Both the position numbers and the translations under genes were made by a program. 53,537 bases of DNA. Origin: Pelobacter sp. (lineage in GTDB: Bacteria > Desulfobacterota > Desulfuromonadia > Geobacterales > Pseudopelobacteraceae). The stretch lies in assembly GCA_030824515.1 (NCBI GenBank), contig JAVBXN010000005.1, positions 1 through 53,537 of the forward strand, in the 5' to 3' direction. Below, piece after piece: positions 6,915 to 13,824 of this stretch. Position 1 is the first letter of the stretch. Every line of letters begins with the position of its first letter. The notes beneath the pieces are model-generated. The model saw nothing but the letters and a program-made list of their open reading frames with translations, did not search any database and was not told where the DNA came from.

Positions 6915-7916
6915 ATGGAAAACAGCTATGCGGATATGCAGCTCGACCAGCTGTTCAGTGATCACCCACATCTGCGGGAATACTTTTCCGCGCTGGGCCT
7001 GCCGGCATTTCCCGAAGGGCGGACACTCGGCAATTCACTGGATGCCCTGGATGATGATCTGTTGCTGGATGTGGGGCTTGAACGCCAGGAACTGTTGGGC
7101 AGGGTCGGCGATTACATGGCAGGGGTAGAGCGGCTGCGCACTCAGCAACAGGCTCTGGTTTCCTCGGTTACCGTGCTGGGCGGACATGACAAGAGCGGTA
7201 ATCCTGAAAACTTCAGGCTTGAACTTCGTCCCGGTGAGGTCACCTGCATTGTCGGCCCCACCGGATCAGGAAAGAGCCGTTTTCTGGCTGATATTGAATG
7301 GCTGGCCCAGGGTGACAGCCCCACCGGGCGACGAGTGCTGATCAATGGCACGGCCCCTGACCCGGCCCGCCGTTATGCCGTGGAACAGAAACTGGTGGCC
7401 CAGCTTTCCCAGAACATGAACTTTGTGATGGATCTCTCGGCAGAGGAGTTTATCCGGATGCATGCCGAAAGCCGCATGGTGGCAGATCCGGAAGTCATAA
7501 CCGGCGCCATCCTGGATCTCGCCAACAGCCTGGCTGGCGAGCAGTTCACCCCTGGGACACCGGTCACCGCCCTCTCCGGAGGACAGTCCCGGGCCCTGAT
7601 GATCGCAGACGTGGCCTGCCTCAGCAGTTCACCGATTGTCTTGATTGATGAGATCGAGAATGCCGGAATTGATCGCAAGCGGGCCTTGTCGCTCCTGGCG
7701 GATCAGGACAAGATCGTACTGATGGCCACCCATGACCCGATCCTGGCGCTGATGGGGCAACAACGCCTGGTTTTTAAAAATGGCGGGGTAGCCTGCATCC
7801 GCAGCACCAGCCCGGAAGAGCGGGCCAACCTGGCCCTGTTCGAGCAGATGGACGCCCGCCTGACCGCGGTGCGTCATGCCCTGCGCAACGGCGAGGAAAT
7901 AGCCGGGCAGTGGTAA
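6915..7916 (+). CDS. ABC-type ATPase with DUF1858-like N-terminal helical domain
   Basis: The 333-residue product has all ABC ATPase motifs: Walker A GPTGSGKS at 114-121, a Q-loop glutamine near 163, signature LSGGQ at 220-224, Walker B IVLIDEIE at 241-248 and the switch histidine in ATHD at 271-274. Before this lies an 80-residue helical domain (DQLFSDHPHLREYFSALGLP, then LDALDDDLLLDVGL) resembling the DUF1858/ScdA-N helical unit found in redox and iron-sulphur proteins. No membrane segment is present and no permease follows. With the solute-binding-like protein and the GTPase upstream it forms a soluble three-protein cassette. The ATPase may power assembly or disassembly rather than transport (inference). 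Confidence 0.65.
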   Translation: MENSYADMQLDQLFSDHPHLREYFSALGLPAFPEGRTLGNSLDALDDDLLLDVGLERQELLGRVGDYMAGVERLRTQQQALVSSVTVLGGHDKSGNPENFRLELRPGEVTCIVGPTGSGKSRFLADIEWLAQGDSPTGRRVLINGTAPDPARRYAVEQKLVAQLSQNMNFVMDLSAEEFIRMHAESRMVADPEVITGAILDLANSLAGEQFTPGTPVTALSGGQSRALMIADVACLSSSPIVLIDEIENAGIDRKRALSLLADQDKIVLMATHDPILALMGQQRLVFKNGGVACIRSTSPEERANLALFEQMDARLTAVRHALRNGEEIAGQW

Positions 7917-7989
7917 GGAATATGATTTGCTTCTCTTGGATTTTGGAAATGAATAAGGTGACTAAACCGTTAGATCAGGACGGAGAATG

Positions 7990-8478
7990 TTACCATCGTC
8001 CCTTTATTACCACCGCATTGGAAAGCTCGTTAGAGTCATCAGGCATTATTGGGAATTTTTCCGAAAGCATTTTACCGATCTCAGCCACTGCCACTTTAAT
8101 CCCTTGAGCGGGATTCCCCGCCTTTATTCCTTCTGTAATGTGATGCACCATGGCTGGCCAGGTGTTTTCAGGAACAACCGAATTGATGCCATTGCCGGCG
8201 AGTACCTGCACCATGCGTTCTTCGATCGACACCATTAACAACACACCGGTTTTGTCTTTGGTATTCTGAATTCCAAGGTTTGAAAATTCCTTTATGGCAC
8301 GACGCCGGAGTGCCTCTTTCTGATCCTTTTTGCCGAACTTTGGTAAGACACTTGAGGCGGCTACCACGAGGACACGGATCTCGCCTGATGTGATTGTTTC
8401 AGCTTTTGAAATGGCATCTGCAATCTCGTTCCTTTGGTCGCTCGTAAGGAAGTTCAAGGCATCGTTGTATGTCTTCAT
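7990..8478 (-). CDS. TPM-domain protein (TLP18.3/Psb32/MOLO-1 family)
   Basis: The 162-residue product carries a TPM domain over most of its length: ITSGEIRVLVVAAS near residue 30, then a DKTGVLLMVSIEERMVQVL strand pair near 75-95 and a CPxxW-like region around VVPENTWPAMV. Members are often membrane-tethered, but here I see neither signal peptide nor transmembrane helix, so it should be cytosolic. The start at 8478 follows AAAGGAG. Thirty-seven extra upstream codons in frame do not resemble the family and are omitted. A short coding-looking remnant ends inside the ribosome site of this gene. Function not established. Confidence 0.7.
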   Translation of the reverse strand: MKTYNDALNFLTSDQRNEIADAISKAETITSGEIRVLVVAASSVLPKFGKKDQKEALRRRAIKEFSNLGIQNTKDKTGVLLMVSIEERMVQVLAGNGINSVVPENTWPAMVHHITEGIKAGNPAQGIKVAVAEIGKMLSEKFPIMPDDSNELSNAVVIKGRW

Positions 8479-8499
8479 GTTTTCTCCTTTAGCCAATAA

Positions 8500-8614
8500 A
8501 ATGCCGCAATACTTCAATAGCGCGACGATTTTGGAGCTGACCGGGTGACAGTTGATTCCCCATTCCCATTGTGCCACCCCACTTCTCAAAAATATCGTTC
8601 AAAACAGTGAACGT
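8500..8614 (-). pseudogene. possible C-terminal gene remnant
   Basis: Between mqsA and the TPM gene the minus strand reads in one frame as NDIFEKWGGTMGMGNQLSPG, then QLQNRRAIEVLRHFIG and a stop. The composition looks protein-like, but there is no good start codon. The stop TAA is shared with the ribosome site of the TPM gene, which suggests that an upstream operon partner was truncated, perhaps when mqsRA arrived. Identity unknown; this may be chance. Confidence 0.25.
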
Positions 8615-8616
8615 GT

Positions 8617-9033
8617 TTAAGCCGGCCTTATATTTCTCAACTCATTCAATAGATCCGGATGATGGTCAAGCAGCCTGAATAAATTAAGTACGGCCTGGAT
8701 TGGCTTTGCCTCTCCTCGCTCGTACCGTGAGAAAGCATTGTGTCCTCCGCCTGTAATCAGCGCTGCCTCCTTTTGGGTAAGTTTCAGCTTTTTCCTGATT
8801 CTGGCTAGTTCTGCAACTTCTTCTGCGTCAACCTTATCGCGAAATGTTTTCCACTCTGACTCCTCGCGTTCATTATAATCGGGAAAACCATCATGACATT
8901 GATCGCAGAAAGCTCCATGTATTGTTGATTCATAGTTTCGGCCTCTATATTCCAGGGCTTTTTTCTGGCTTCCTTCATGCAAAGTGCCCTCTAAGCATTG
9001 TGGACATTGTTTATTGTTCCATTTTGATTTCAT
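8617..9033 (-). CDS. mqsA: MqsA-type antitoxin (zinc ribbon plus HTH)
   Basis: The 138-residue product has the two MqsA domains. The N-terminal zinc site has CPQC near residue 9 and CDQC near residue 43, separated by YRGRNYESTIHGAF. The C-terminal Xre-type helix-turn-helix contains KKLKLTQKEAALITGGGHNA followed by FSRYERGEAKP, an almost textbook MqsA signature. MqsA neutralises the mRNA interferase MqsR and represses its own promoter. The start at 9033 is preceded by AAGGAG and lies two bases after the toxin stop, giving the normal toxin-first order. The antitoxin appears intact although the toxin frame is broken. Confidence 0.85.
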   Translation of the reverse strand: MKSKWNNKQCPQCLEGTLHEGSQKKALEYRGRNYESTIHGAFCDQCHDGFPDYNEREESEWKTFRDKVDAEEVAELARIRKKLKLTQKEAALITGGGHNAFSRYERGEAKPIQAVLNLFRLLDHHPDLLNELRNIRPA

Positions 9034-9035
9034 GT

Positions 9036-9336
9036 CTATAACTCCTTGAATGATACTACGAAATACTCTCCTGCTTGTTGAAACTTCACATAGAGCAATT
9101 TTTCCCGCCATTTTGCATGATAAACATCCTGCCATACCCGATGACTCTGGTGTGTTGTCATGCTCTTGTAAAAATTGGTGGCTGAGAGTTGGTTTATCAC
9201 CTCAAGAGCTTCATTTCGCGTCATTCCAGCGGTCCTGATTCCTTGACTGAGCAGACATAGTCAGATTCATATTTTCAACACAAATCATCTGTGCAAGTAT
9301 TGCTTTAAGGTCGTAGTGAGGTCGTCGTTTTTCCAT
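9036..9336 (-). pseudogene. mqsR: MqsR-type toxin, frameshifted
   Basis: The start at 9336 opens MEKRRPHYDLKAI, as MqsR does. The second half reads INQLSATNFYKSMTTHQSH, WQDVYHAKW and ends YFVVSFKEL, the conserved MqsR core. The two halves lie in different frames: the total length is 301 bases, one more than a multiple of three. The shift falls near 9233-9251 (minus-strand TCAAGGAATCAGG); dropping one base there restores the join into GIRTAGMTRNEALEV. Intact MqsR is an mRNA interferase of about 98 residues that cuts at GCU. As written, translation from 9336 stops after 41 codons, so the toxin should be inactive unless ribosomes shift or the base is a sequencing error. Confidence 0.75.
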
Positions 9337-9386
9337 ATCAAAATAACCCTTTCAGGGTAGTTAGTCAATCTGTTGTTTCTGGGAAC

Positions 9387-10649
9387 TTATGACGCGGTCG
9401 CGTGCGGCACCCGACGGTCACATTCACTGCGGAAATGAAAAAAAGCCAGGGCCAGCGATGTGGCCTGGAGCAAGGCGCAAAAATATAACGGCGCGCCGAT
9501 TCGCCAATCTCCGCGCGGCAAATGGGAAACCATCGCAAGCAGCGGCGCGCCGAACAACGGCGCAAACACCGCCATCAGGCTGTTCAGGGAGTTCACAGCC
9601 CCTAGTGTCTGCCCCTGGCTTTGGGGGTCGGCGGCACCCGAAATTATACTTTGCAACGACGCGGTAATCGTACAGCCGAGCACGTTCAGGAAGATCACCG
9701 CGTACAGCATCCAGCCCTGGGTGGCTGCTCCCCACGCCACATAGGCGAGCGTTGACGACATCAACCCGGCAACCGCCAGGCGGCGCGGGGTAAAGCGCTT
9801 CAGCAGACGACCGAGCAGAAAACCCTGCACGACCAGCGACATGATGCCGACCGCCGCGAGCGACCAACCGTTTTCCCGCGGTCCCCAGCCGAACTTGAAG
9901 GTCGTGTACAACACCCAACTGGTGAACAGCACGAATTGAGCAAGCCCGCTCAACGCGACCACGGCCACCAGTCGGCCGACACCGCTCAGCCGGGTCAGCG
10001 TGCGCAGCGACACGAGCGGGTTAGCCATTCGCCAGTGGAACGGGCACCGGCGCTCGACAGGTAGCGACTCGGGCAAAACAAAATAGCCATAGAGCCAGTT
10101 GAGCATTGTAAAGGCGCCGGCGACGAAAAACGGGAGCTGTATATTGATCGCGCCCAGCAGCCCGCCCATGACCGGCCCGACGATGAAGCCAACACCGAAC
10201 ATCGCACCCAACAGGCCGAAACGTTTGGCACGCTCCTCGGGAGGAGTGATATCCGCCACATAGGCGTTCGCCACGGCCGCATTGGCCTGCATCGCACCCC
10301 CCACCAGCCGCACCGCGATCAGCATCCACAACGCGGTGGCGAGCCCGGTCACGAAAAAACTGAGGCCGAGCCCGCAAAAACCGAGTAAGAGCAACGGACG
10401 GCGGCCGTAAGCGTCGGACAGCGCACCGAGGATCGGCGAGCCGATAAAATTCGCAAATCCGAACGCGAACACCACCACGCCATACCAGAACGCCTGGTCT
10501 GACTGTGAGCCGGTGAAACTTCCGACCAACGTCGGCAGCACGGGAATGATCAGGCCGATCGACACCATATCGATCAGCACGGTCAACATGATGAAAGGCA
10601 TGGCCGCCGTGCGGTCACGGCGTGGCGAAAATAGTTTGAAGTTAATCAT
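9387..10649 (-). CDS. MFS drug exporter, TetA-like
   Basis: The 420-residue product is a 12-helix major facilitator. After the first helix (MLTVLIDMVSIGLIIPVLPT), the loop between helices 2 and 3 carries motif A as GALSDAYGRRP, and the motif C region GPVMGGLLG lies in helix 5. IPVLPTLV followed by FANFIGSPILGALSDAYGRR is typical of the TCR/Tet branch, which exports tetracyclines or other drugs by proton antiport. The real substrate is unproven. Start choice is uncertain: 10649 (MINFKLFSP) or 10667 (MEPETYM). The gene is more GC-rich than its surroundings and sits directly downstream of a truncated ferredoxin-gene remnant, consistent with recent insertion. Confidence 0.75.
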   Translation of the reverse strand: MINFKLFSPRRDRTAAMPFIMLTVLIDMVSIGLIIPVLPTLVGSFTGSQSDQAFWYGVVVFAFGFANFIGSPILGALSDAYGRRPLLLLGFCGLGLSFFVTGLATALWMLIAVRLVGGAMQANAAVANAYVADITPPEERAKRFGLLGAMFGVGFIVGPVMGGLLGAINIQLPFFVAGAFTMLNWLYGYFVLPESLPVERRCPFHWRMANPLVSLRTLTRLSGVGRLVAVVALSGLAQFVLFTSWVLYTTFKFGWGPRENGWSLAAVGIMSLVVQGFLLGRLLKRFTPRRLAVAGLMSSTLAYVAWGAATQGWMLYAVIFLNVLGCTITASLQSIISGAADPQSQGQTLGAVNSLNSLMAVFAPLFGAPLLAMVSHLPRGDWRIGAPLYFCALLQATSLALAFFHFRSECDRRVPHATAS

Positions 10650-10680
10650 GTACGTTTCAGGCTCCATCCGATGACTGCGG

Positions 10681-10797
10681 TTAACGCTCAACTGCTTCCA
10701 CGGTGTCGAACTGACCACCTTGTGCAATGCACTCTACGATTTTCTTTGTTGTTTGGATCGGTGAAAAGTAGATCAGTTTTGCTGAGTTGATATCCAT
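10681..10797 (-). pseudogene. truncated EFR1-type flavodoxin/ferredoxin, N-terminus only
   Basis: Thirty-eight codons read MDINSAKLIYFSPIQTTKKI, then VECIAQGGQFDTVEAVER and stop. The opening matches EFR1-family proteins (flavodoxin-like domain followed by 4Fe-4S ferredoxin), which begin with a K-x-x-Y-F-S-P-T-G-T-T-K-K-x-V phosphate-binding loop. Here T-G has become I-Q and the rest of the protein of about 260 residues is missing. The TetA-like exporter begins immediately beyond the remnant. It is most likely a decayed gene cut by insertion. Confidence 0.55.
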
Positions 10798-10829
10798 ATT
10801 AATACTCCCTCGTATTTATCAATTCAGAT

Positions 10830-11246
10830 TCAGCGGTTAAAAAAAGTGCTTAGAAGCGGGAAGGAATACGCCGCACAAAGCAAAACAAACAAAACAATCA
10901 AAATGTAGTGCAACGCAAGCAACTTCTCAAATCCCTGTATCCGGGAGGGTCTGAAATAGATCAGTTGCCAGAGTCCACGAACAAACCAGAAGAGTGCATA
11001 AAAGGCTGCCAGGGATCTTCCGAGAGGGGTGGCGCCGGCGAGCTCCTCCGTATGGAAAAATGAAAGATAGGCAAACAAGACAAACATCGGAATCAGAAAT
11101 ATGTGGATGGTGTAGAGGACCCGTGCAGTTAGAAGTCTTGTACTCTCGAAATCCTCTTTCCAGCCGAAGCCTCGATAAAAAAAACAATGCCCGACACCTA
11201 CCGTGGCGGAAAGAACTCCGCCCAATAGTATTGCCGCTTCGTTCAT
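10830..11246 (-). CDS. small integral membrane protein, four predicted helices
   Basis: The 138-residue product has four hydrophobic segments: about 5-22 (AAILLGGVLSATVGVGH), 45-65 (VLYTIHIFLIPMFVLFAYL), 80-98 (SLAAFYALFWFVRGLWQLI) and 112-132 (ALHYILIVLFVLLCAAYS). A conserved-looking basic patch YFRPSRIQGFEK lies between the last two. I do not recognise a named family. The start at 11246 fits a purine-rich site upstream and removes 21 unlikely codons. It stands alone in a region of gene remnants. Function unknown. Confidence 0.55.
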   Translation of the reverse strand: MNEAAILLGGVLSATVGVGHCFFYRGFGWKEDFESTRLLTARVLYTIHIFLIPMFVLFAYLSFFHTEELAGATPLGRSLAAFYALFWFVRGLWQLIYFRPSRIQGFEKLLALHYILIVLFVLLCAAYSFPLLSTFFNR

Positions 11247-11362
11247 ATTTATTCTCTCCCTGACGCGATCATAAAACCTCATTGCAGTGCAATCCAATGC
11301 CACTCTCAAGTGGAATCGATTGTCGCGGCAGCTTACTATATGCTAATGTTTGTGAAAAATCA

Positions 11363-11380
11363 CCTGTCCGTTCGGACAGG
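11363..11380. promoter_or_regulatory. perfect palindrome, probable operator
   Basis: CCTGTCCG-TT-CGGACAGG is a perfect eight-base inverted repeat ending just before the AAAGGG ribosome site of the remnant gene at 11398. Compact palindromes of this kind are typical TetR-family operators. A hairpin that blocks translation is the alternative. Confidence 0.45.
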
Positions 11381-11397
11381 AAAGGGTGAATTGTAAA

Positions 11398-11506
11398 ATG
11401 ATGGAACGATTAACGCAAAAAGAGGCGGTGACACTGTTGGAGCGGATCGAGGCTGCAAGGCGATGTTCCGGCATGGAGGAACTGGACCAACTGATAGGTT
11501 CGCTCG
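11398..11506 (+). pseudogene. N-terminal remnant, possibly of a LuxR-type regulator
   Basis: A good ribosome site and ATG lead into MMERLTQKEAVTLLERIEAA, then RRCSGMEELDQLIGSL, which resembles the amphipathic opening of some LuxR-family regulators in Geobacter-like genomes. After about 36 codons the sequence stops looking like a known protein. The frame runs on into a region that instead encodes a GyrI-like remnant on the opposite strand, so the gene appears truncated. Family assignment is weak. Confidence 0.3.
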
Positions 11507-11537
11507 CTTTTTCCACCAGTCAGTTGATTCATGATCA

Positions 11538-11656
11538 TCACAGTCCATTTCCAGTCATCCTTAGGAAATTCATTTCCGGCACATCGACGCGGACGATTTC
11601 CTTGGTAGAGGGTGCATACAGGTGTTTGAGTTGTTTTTTATAGTCAATTTTTCCAT
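11538..11656 (-). pseudogene. GyrI-like domain protein remnant, frameshifted
   Basis: Starting at ATG 11656 and allowing one missing A in the run GAAAAATTG, the minus strand reads MEKIDYKKQLKHLYAPSTKE followed by IVRVDVPEMNFLRMTGNG. This matches the opening of the stand-alone GyrI-like small-molecule-binding proteins, normally about 200 residues (D-Y-K-K-E-x-K-H-L-Y ... V-D-V-P-x-M-x-F-L). A stop follows at 11538-11540. The piece is both frameshifted and cut short, so it is a relic. Confidence 0.5.
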
Positions 11657-11712
11657 CTTCAACTCCTTGAGAATATTCATCTCCATGCCGATCCTGCTTC
11701 AAGAATTATGTC

Positions 11713-11875
11713 GCCCCGTCGGGGCTGACAATTATTGTCCTTTATCCCCGTGGCTCACGCCACGGGCTATGATATTTCACCCCCTCGGGGCTACTGGTAA
11801 GCCCCAAAGGGGCAACAGGATACAGCCCGTGGCTGCAAACCACGGGTCTATAACCCACACAAGCCCTGAAGGGGC
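11713..11875. repeat. compound cluster of six palindromes, mobile-repeat-like
   Basis: Six short hairpins follow one another: GCCCCGTCGGGGC (11713-11725), CCCGTGGC-TCAC-GCCACGGG (11747-11766), CCCCTCGGGG (11781-11790), GCCCCAAAGGGGC (11801-11813), CCCGTGG-N7-CCACGGG (11826-11846) and GCCCTGAAGGGGC (11863-11875). GCCCC and CCCGTGG types recur, so the whole has a nested symmetry. Arrays of this look occur in many unrelated bacteria as REP or MITE-like intergenic elements. They hold no gene. Confidence 0.6.
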
Positions 11876-11937
11876 AGTATGAAATAGCGTATGGAGCTGA
11901 ATAGTTACAATTTGTGTTGATTTTGTGGCCGGCCTTT

Positions 11938-12450
11938 TTATTTGCCCGGTACAGCGACCACTTCTACCGGGATCAACGCAGGGTCACGCCTGATGCTGCC
12001 AACGATATTCTCCGCCAGATCTTGTGATATCTCCATCATATCCTCATCCTCGGTATCCTCGGTAATATCGAACATGGGAGCCGTGGCACCGCAACGTAAC
12101 AGCCAGGCTTCAATGCCAACCTTGAACTTTCTGATGCTGGCAACATAAACCACCCGGTATTTGTGGTCGGCCTCCGTGCTCACTTCCTCAAGTCGCCCCC
12201 TCAGTTCATAGCCGCCATCCTGGCACACATCAACGATCTGCAGCTTTGAATCTTGTTTGATAAACTTGCGGATATCGGCGTCCAGGGCGTTGCTTATATC
12301 CTCGGCCACACGGTTATTCACATCAATCGGATTGGACGTTTTGAACCCGGCCGTATCGAACTTATTTATTTTGATGCTGCCGGTGCGGAACGGAGCCGGT
12401 GTGCACCCAATCGCCAACGCGCATAAACACAACAATAAACACTTTTTCAT
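11938..12450 (-). CDS. putative lipoprotein, function unknown
   Basis: The 170-residue product starts with a lipoprotein signal (KKCLLLCLCALAIGC), with the lipobox AIGC placing the acylated cysteine near residue 16. The mature part has IDVNNRVAEDISNALDADI near 45-65 and an IVDVCQDGGYELRGRLEEVS strand pair, reminiscent of small outer-membrane lipoproteins that sense or scaffold, but I cannot name a family. An acidic stretch TEDTEDEDMMEISQD lies near residue 135. The start at 12450 follows GGAAAGTGAC. It sits alone on the minus strand downstream of the alkD gene. Confidence 0.55.
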   Translation of the reverse strand: MKKCLLLCLCALAIGCTPAPFRTGSIKINKFDTAGFKTSNPIDVNNRVAEDISNALDADIRKFIKQDSKLQIVDVCQDGGYELRGRLEEVSTEADHKYRVVYVASIRKFKVGIEAWLLRCGATAPMFDITEDTEDEDMMEISQDLAENIVGSIRRDPALIPVEVVAVPGK

Positions 12451-12518
12451 GTCACTTTCCTTTCCCTGTATTGCCCCTAAGACCCTAGATAACAATGTTA
12501 GCCCCCCTAAAATCTCTT

Positions 12519-13265
12519 TCAACAAGATCCATCCAGGTACATCCTCCGCTTGTCAGCTGGAAACTTTTCGATGGCATAACGCAGCATGGTGCGGGGCATT
12601 ACGCGGCAGTGCATGCGGAGGAATTCTTCTAACGCATACTGATTCCGCTTTCCAACCTCCCTCAGCATCCATCCCGTTGCCTTGTGGATCAGGTCTTCGC
12701 AATCGCCCAGCAGCATCCGGCAGATGGCCAGGGTGTCGTCAAACCGGTTATGACGGATGAAGGTGAAGGTCGCCATGATGGCGATGCGACGCACCCACAA
12801 AGACGTGGAGCGGGCCAGACGGTAAAGCGGCTCCGTATCTCCCCCCAGCAGATGCCCGCCGACAATCGCGGGAGCCGAGCAGTCCACAAGATCCCAGTTG
12901 TTGATCGTGCCGGTATTGGCCAGATAGAGGTCGTAGACACTCTCGCGGATCAAAGCATCGCCCCTGTCGAAACAGCGCACCAGCGCCAGCAGCGCAAACA
13001 GGCGTTCCTCGTGGATGCCGGAAACCAGCAGCGGCATTATCTGCTCCGGCGTCAGCTTCCGGTGTTCCTTCAACAAGCCCCGCACTTCGGGAACCTTGAC
13101 ACCGATGAACAGATCACCCTCGGCATAGCCGCCCGGACCGGTCTTGAAGAATCCCTGCAGAAAACCAGCTTTCACGGGGTCACCCAATTGCCGGAGCCGG
13201 AAGCTGATTTCGTCGGCCACAGATGCAGGGAATTGACAATTGCCCTCCCGGGAGCCGCCACTCAT
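12519..13265 (-). CDS. DNA alkylation repair protein, AlkD family
   Basis: The 248-residue product is a HEAT-like-repeat DNA glycosylase. The segment NNWDLVDCSAP (122-132) matches the AlkD active site, with Trp124 and the Asp128 that in Bacillus AlkD stabilises the excised 3- or 7-alkylpurine sugar. KVPEVR near 57-62 and SLWVRRIAIMATF near residues 150-165 are also family hallmarks. Length fits the family (about 235). The chosen ATG overlaps the stop of the MmcQ/YjbR gene in an ATGA arrangement, so the two are translationally coupled. The operon suggests a small DNA-damage module. Confidence 0.8.
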   Translation of the reverse strand: MSGGSREGNCQFPASVADEISFRLRQLGDPVKAGFLQGFFKTGPGGYAEGDLFIGVKVPEVRGLLKEHRKLTPEQIMPLLVSGIHEERLFALLALVRCFDRGDALIRESVYDLYLANTGTINNWDLVDCSAPAIVGGHLLGGDTEPLYRLARSTSLWVRRIAIMATFTFIRHNRFDDTLAICRMLLGDCEDLIHKATGWMLREVGKRNQYALEEFLRMHCRVMPRTMLRYAIEKFPADKRRMYLDGSC

Positions 13266-13615
13266 CACCCCAACGCCGCCCGCTCCGCCTTGCGAAGTCC
13301 CTTGACCACCAGAGCATAAGACGAATCGATCATCTTGAGCAGCAGTTCTTCCGGCACTGAACCGTCCAGGGTGATGGTGTTCCAATGCTGCTTGTTCATA
13401 TAATAGCCCGGTATTATCGCCGAATACATTGTGCGGAGAAAATCGGCCTCTATCGGGTCACATTTGAGGGTTATCCGTAACGGCACATCCTCGCTGGCCA
13501 CCAGAGCGAACATCTTCCCCGCCACCTTGAACACCGCGGCATCCGGACCAAACGGGTAATCCATGGCTGCACCTTTATGTGCGAGCAGCAGTTGTTCCAA
13601 CATGTCATAGGTCAT
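13265..13615 (-). CDS. MmcQ/YjbR family DNA-binding protein
   Basis: The 116-residue product contains AAMDYPFGPDAAVFKVAGKM near residues 16-35, RITLKCDPIEADFLR near 48-62 and the characteristic GYYMNKQHWNTITLDG near 70-85, which together identify the MmcQ/YjbR (CyaY-like fold) family. Members bind DNA in vitro, but their cellular role is unclear. The upstream gene of an ATGA-coupled pair with alkD, it starts at 13615 after GGGTGGA. Ten upstream in-frame codons are left out because the family begins with M-T-x-x-x-L. Confidence 0.8.
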   Translation of the reverse strand: MTYDMLEQLLLAHKGAAMDYPFGPDAAVFKVAGKMFALVASEDVPLRITLKCDPIEADFLRTMYSAIIPGYYMNKQHWNTITLDGSVPEELLLKMIDSSYALVVKGLRKAERAALG

Positions 13616-13686
13616 TGTCCGTCCACCCTTCTTTGGATGATACATAACTCGCTCTCACTGATCATGAAAGTCCAGGGACATGCCGC

Positions 13687-13824
13687 GGTGTCATTCGTTT
13701 GAAGCCTCGGATGCGGTTTTGGAGTCGTATTCACCTTGAGCTTTTAAAACACTTTCAATATAAGGCTGTTCCTGGTACGCCCACATCGTTTCTATCAGGT
13801 CCAACCAAGCTCTTTCCGAAACGA
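13687..13824 (-). pseudogene. possible C-terminal gene fragment downstream of OYE
   Basis: Directly after the OYE stop the minus strand reads, in another frame, VVSERAWLDLIETMWAYQEQ, then PYIESVLKAQGEYDSKTASE and a stop at 13687. Its amino-acid composition looks genuine, but no plausible start codon lies upstream. It may be the tail of a gene overwritten by the OYE gene. Identity unknown. Confidence 0.25.

Noticed and set aside
9424..9918. Open frames inside the TetA-like gene in another minus-strand frame
   Set aside because: They are frame shadows of a GC-rich MFS gene, without start signals.
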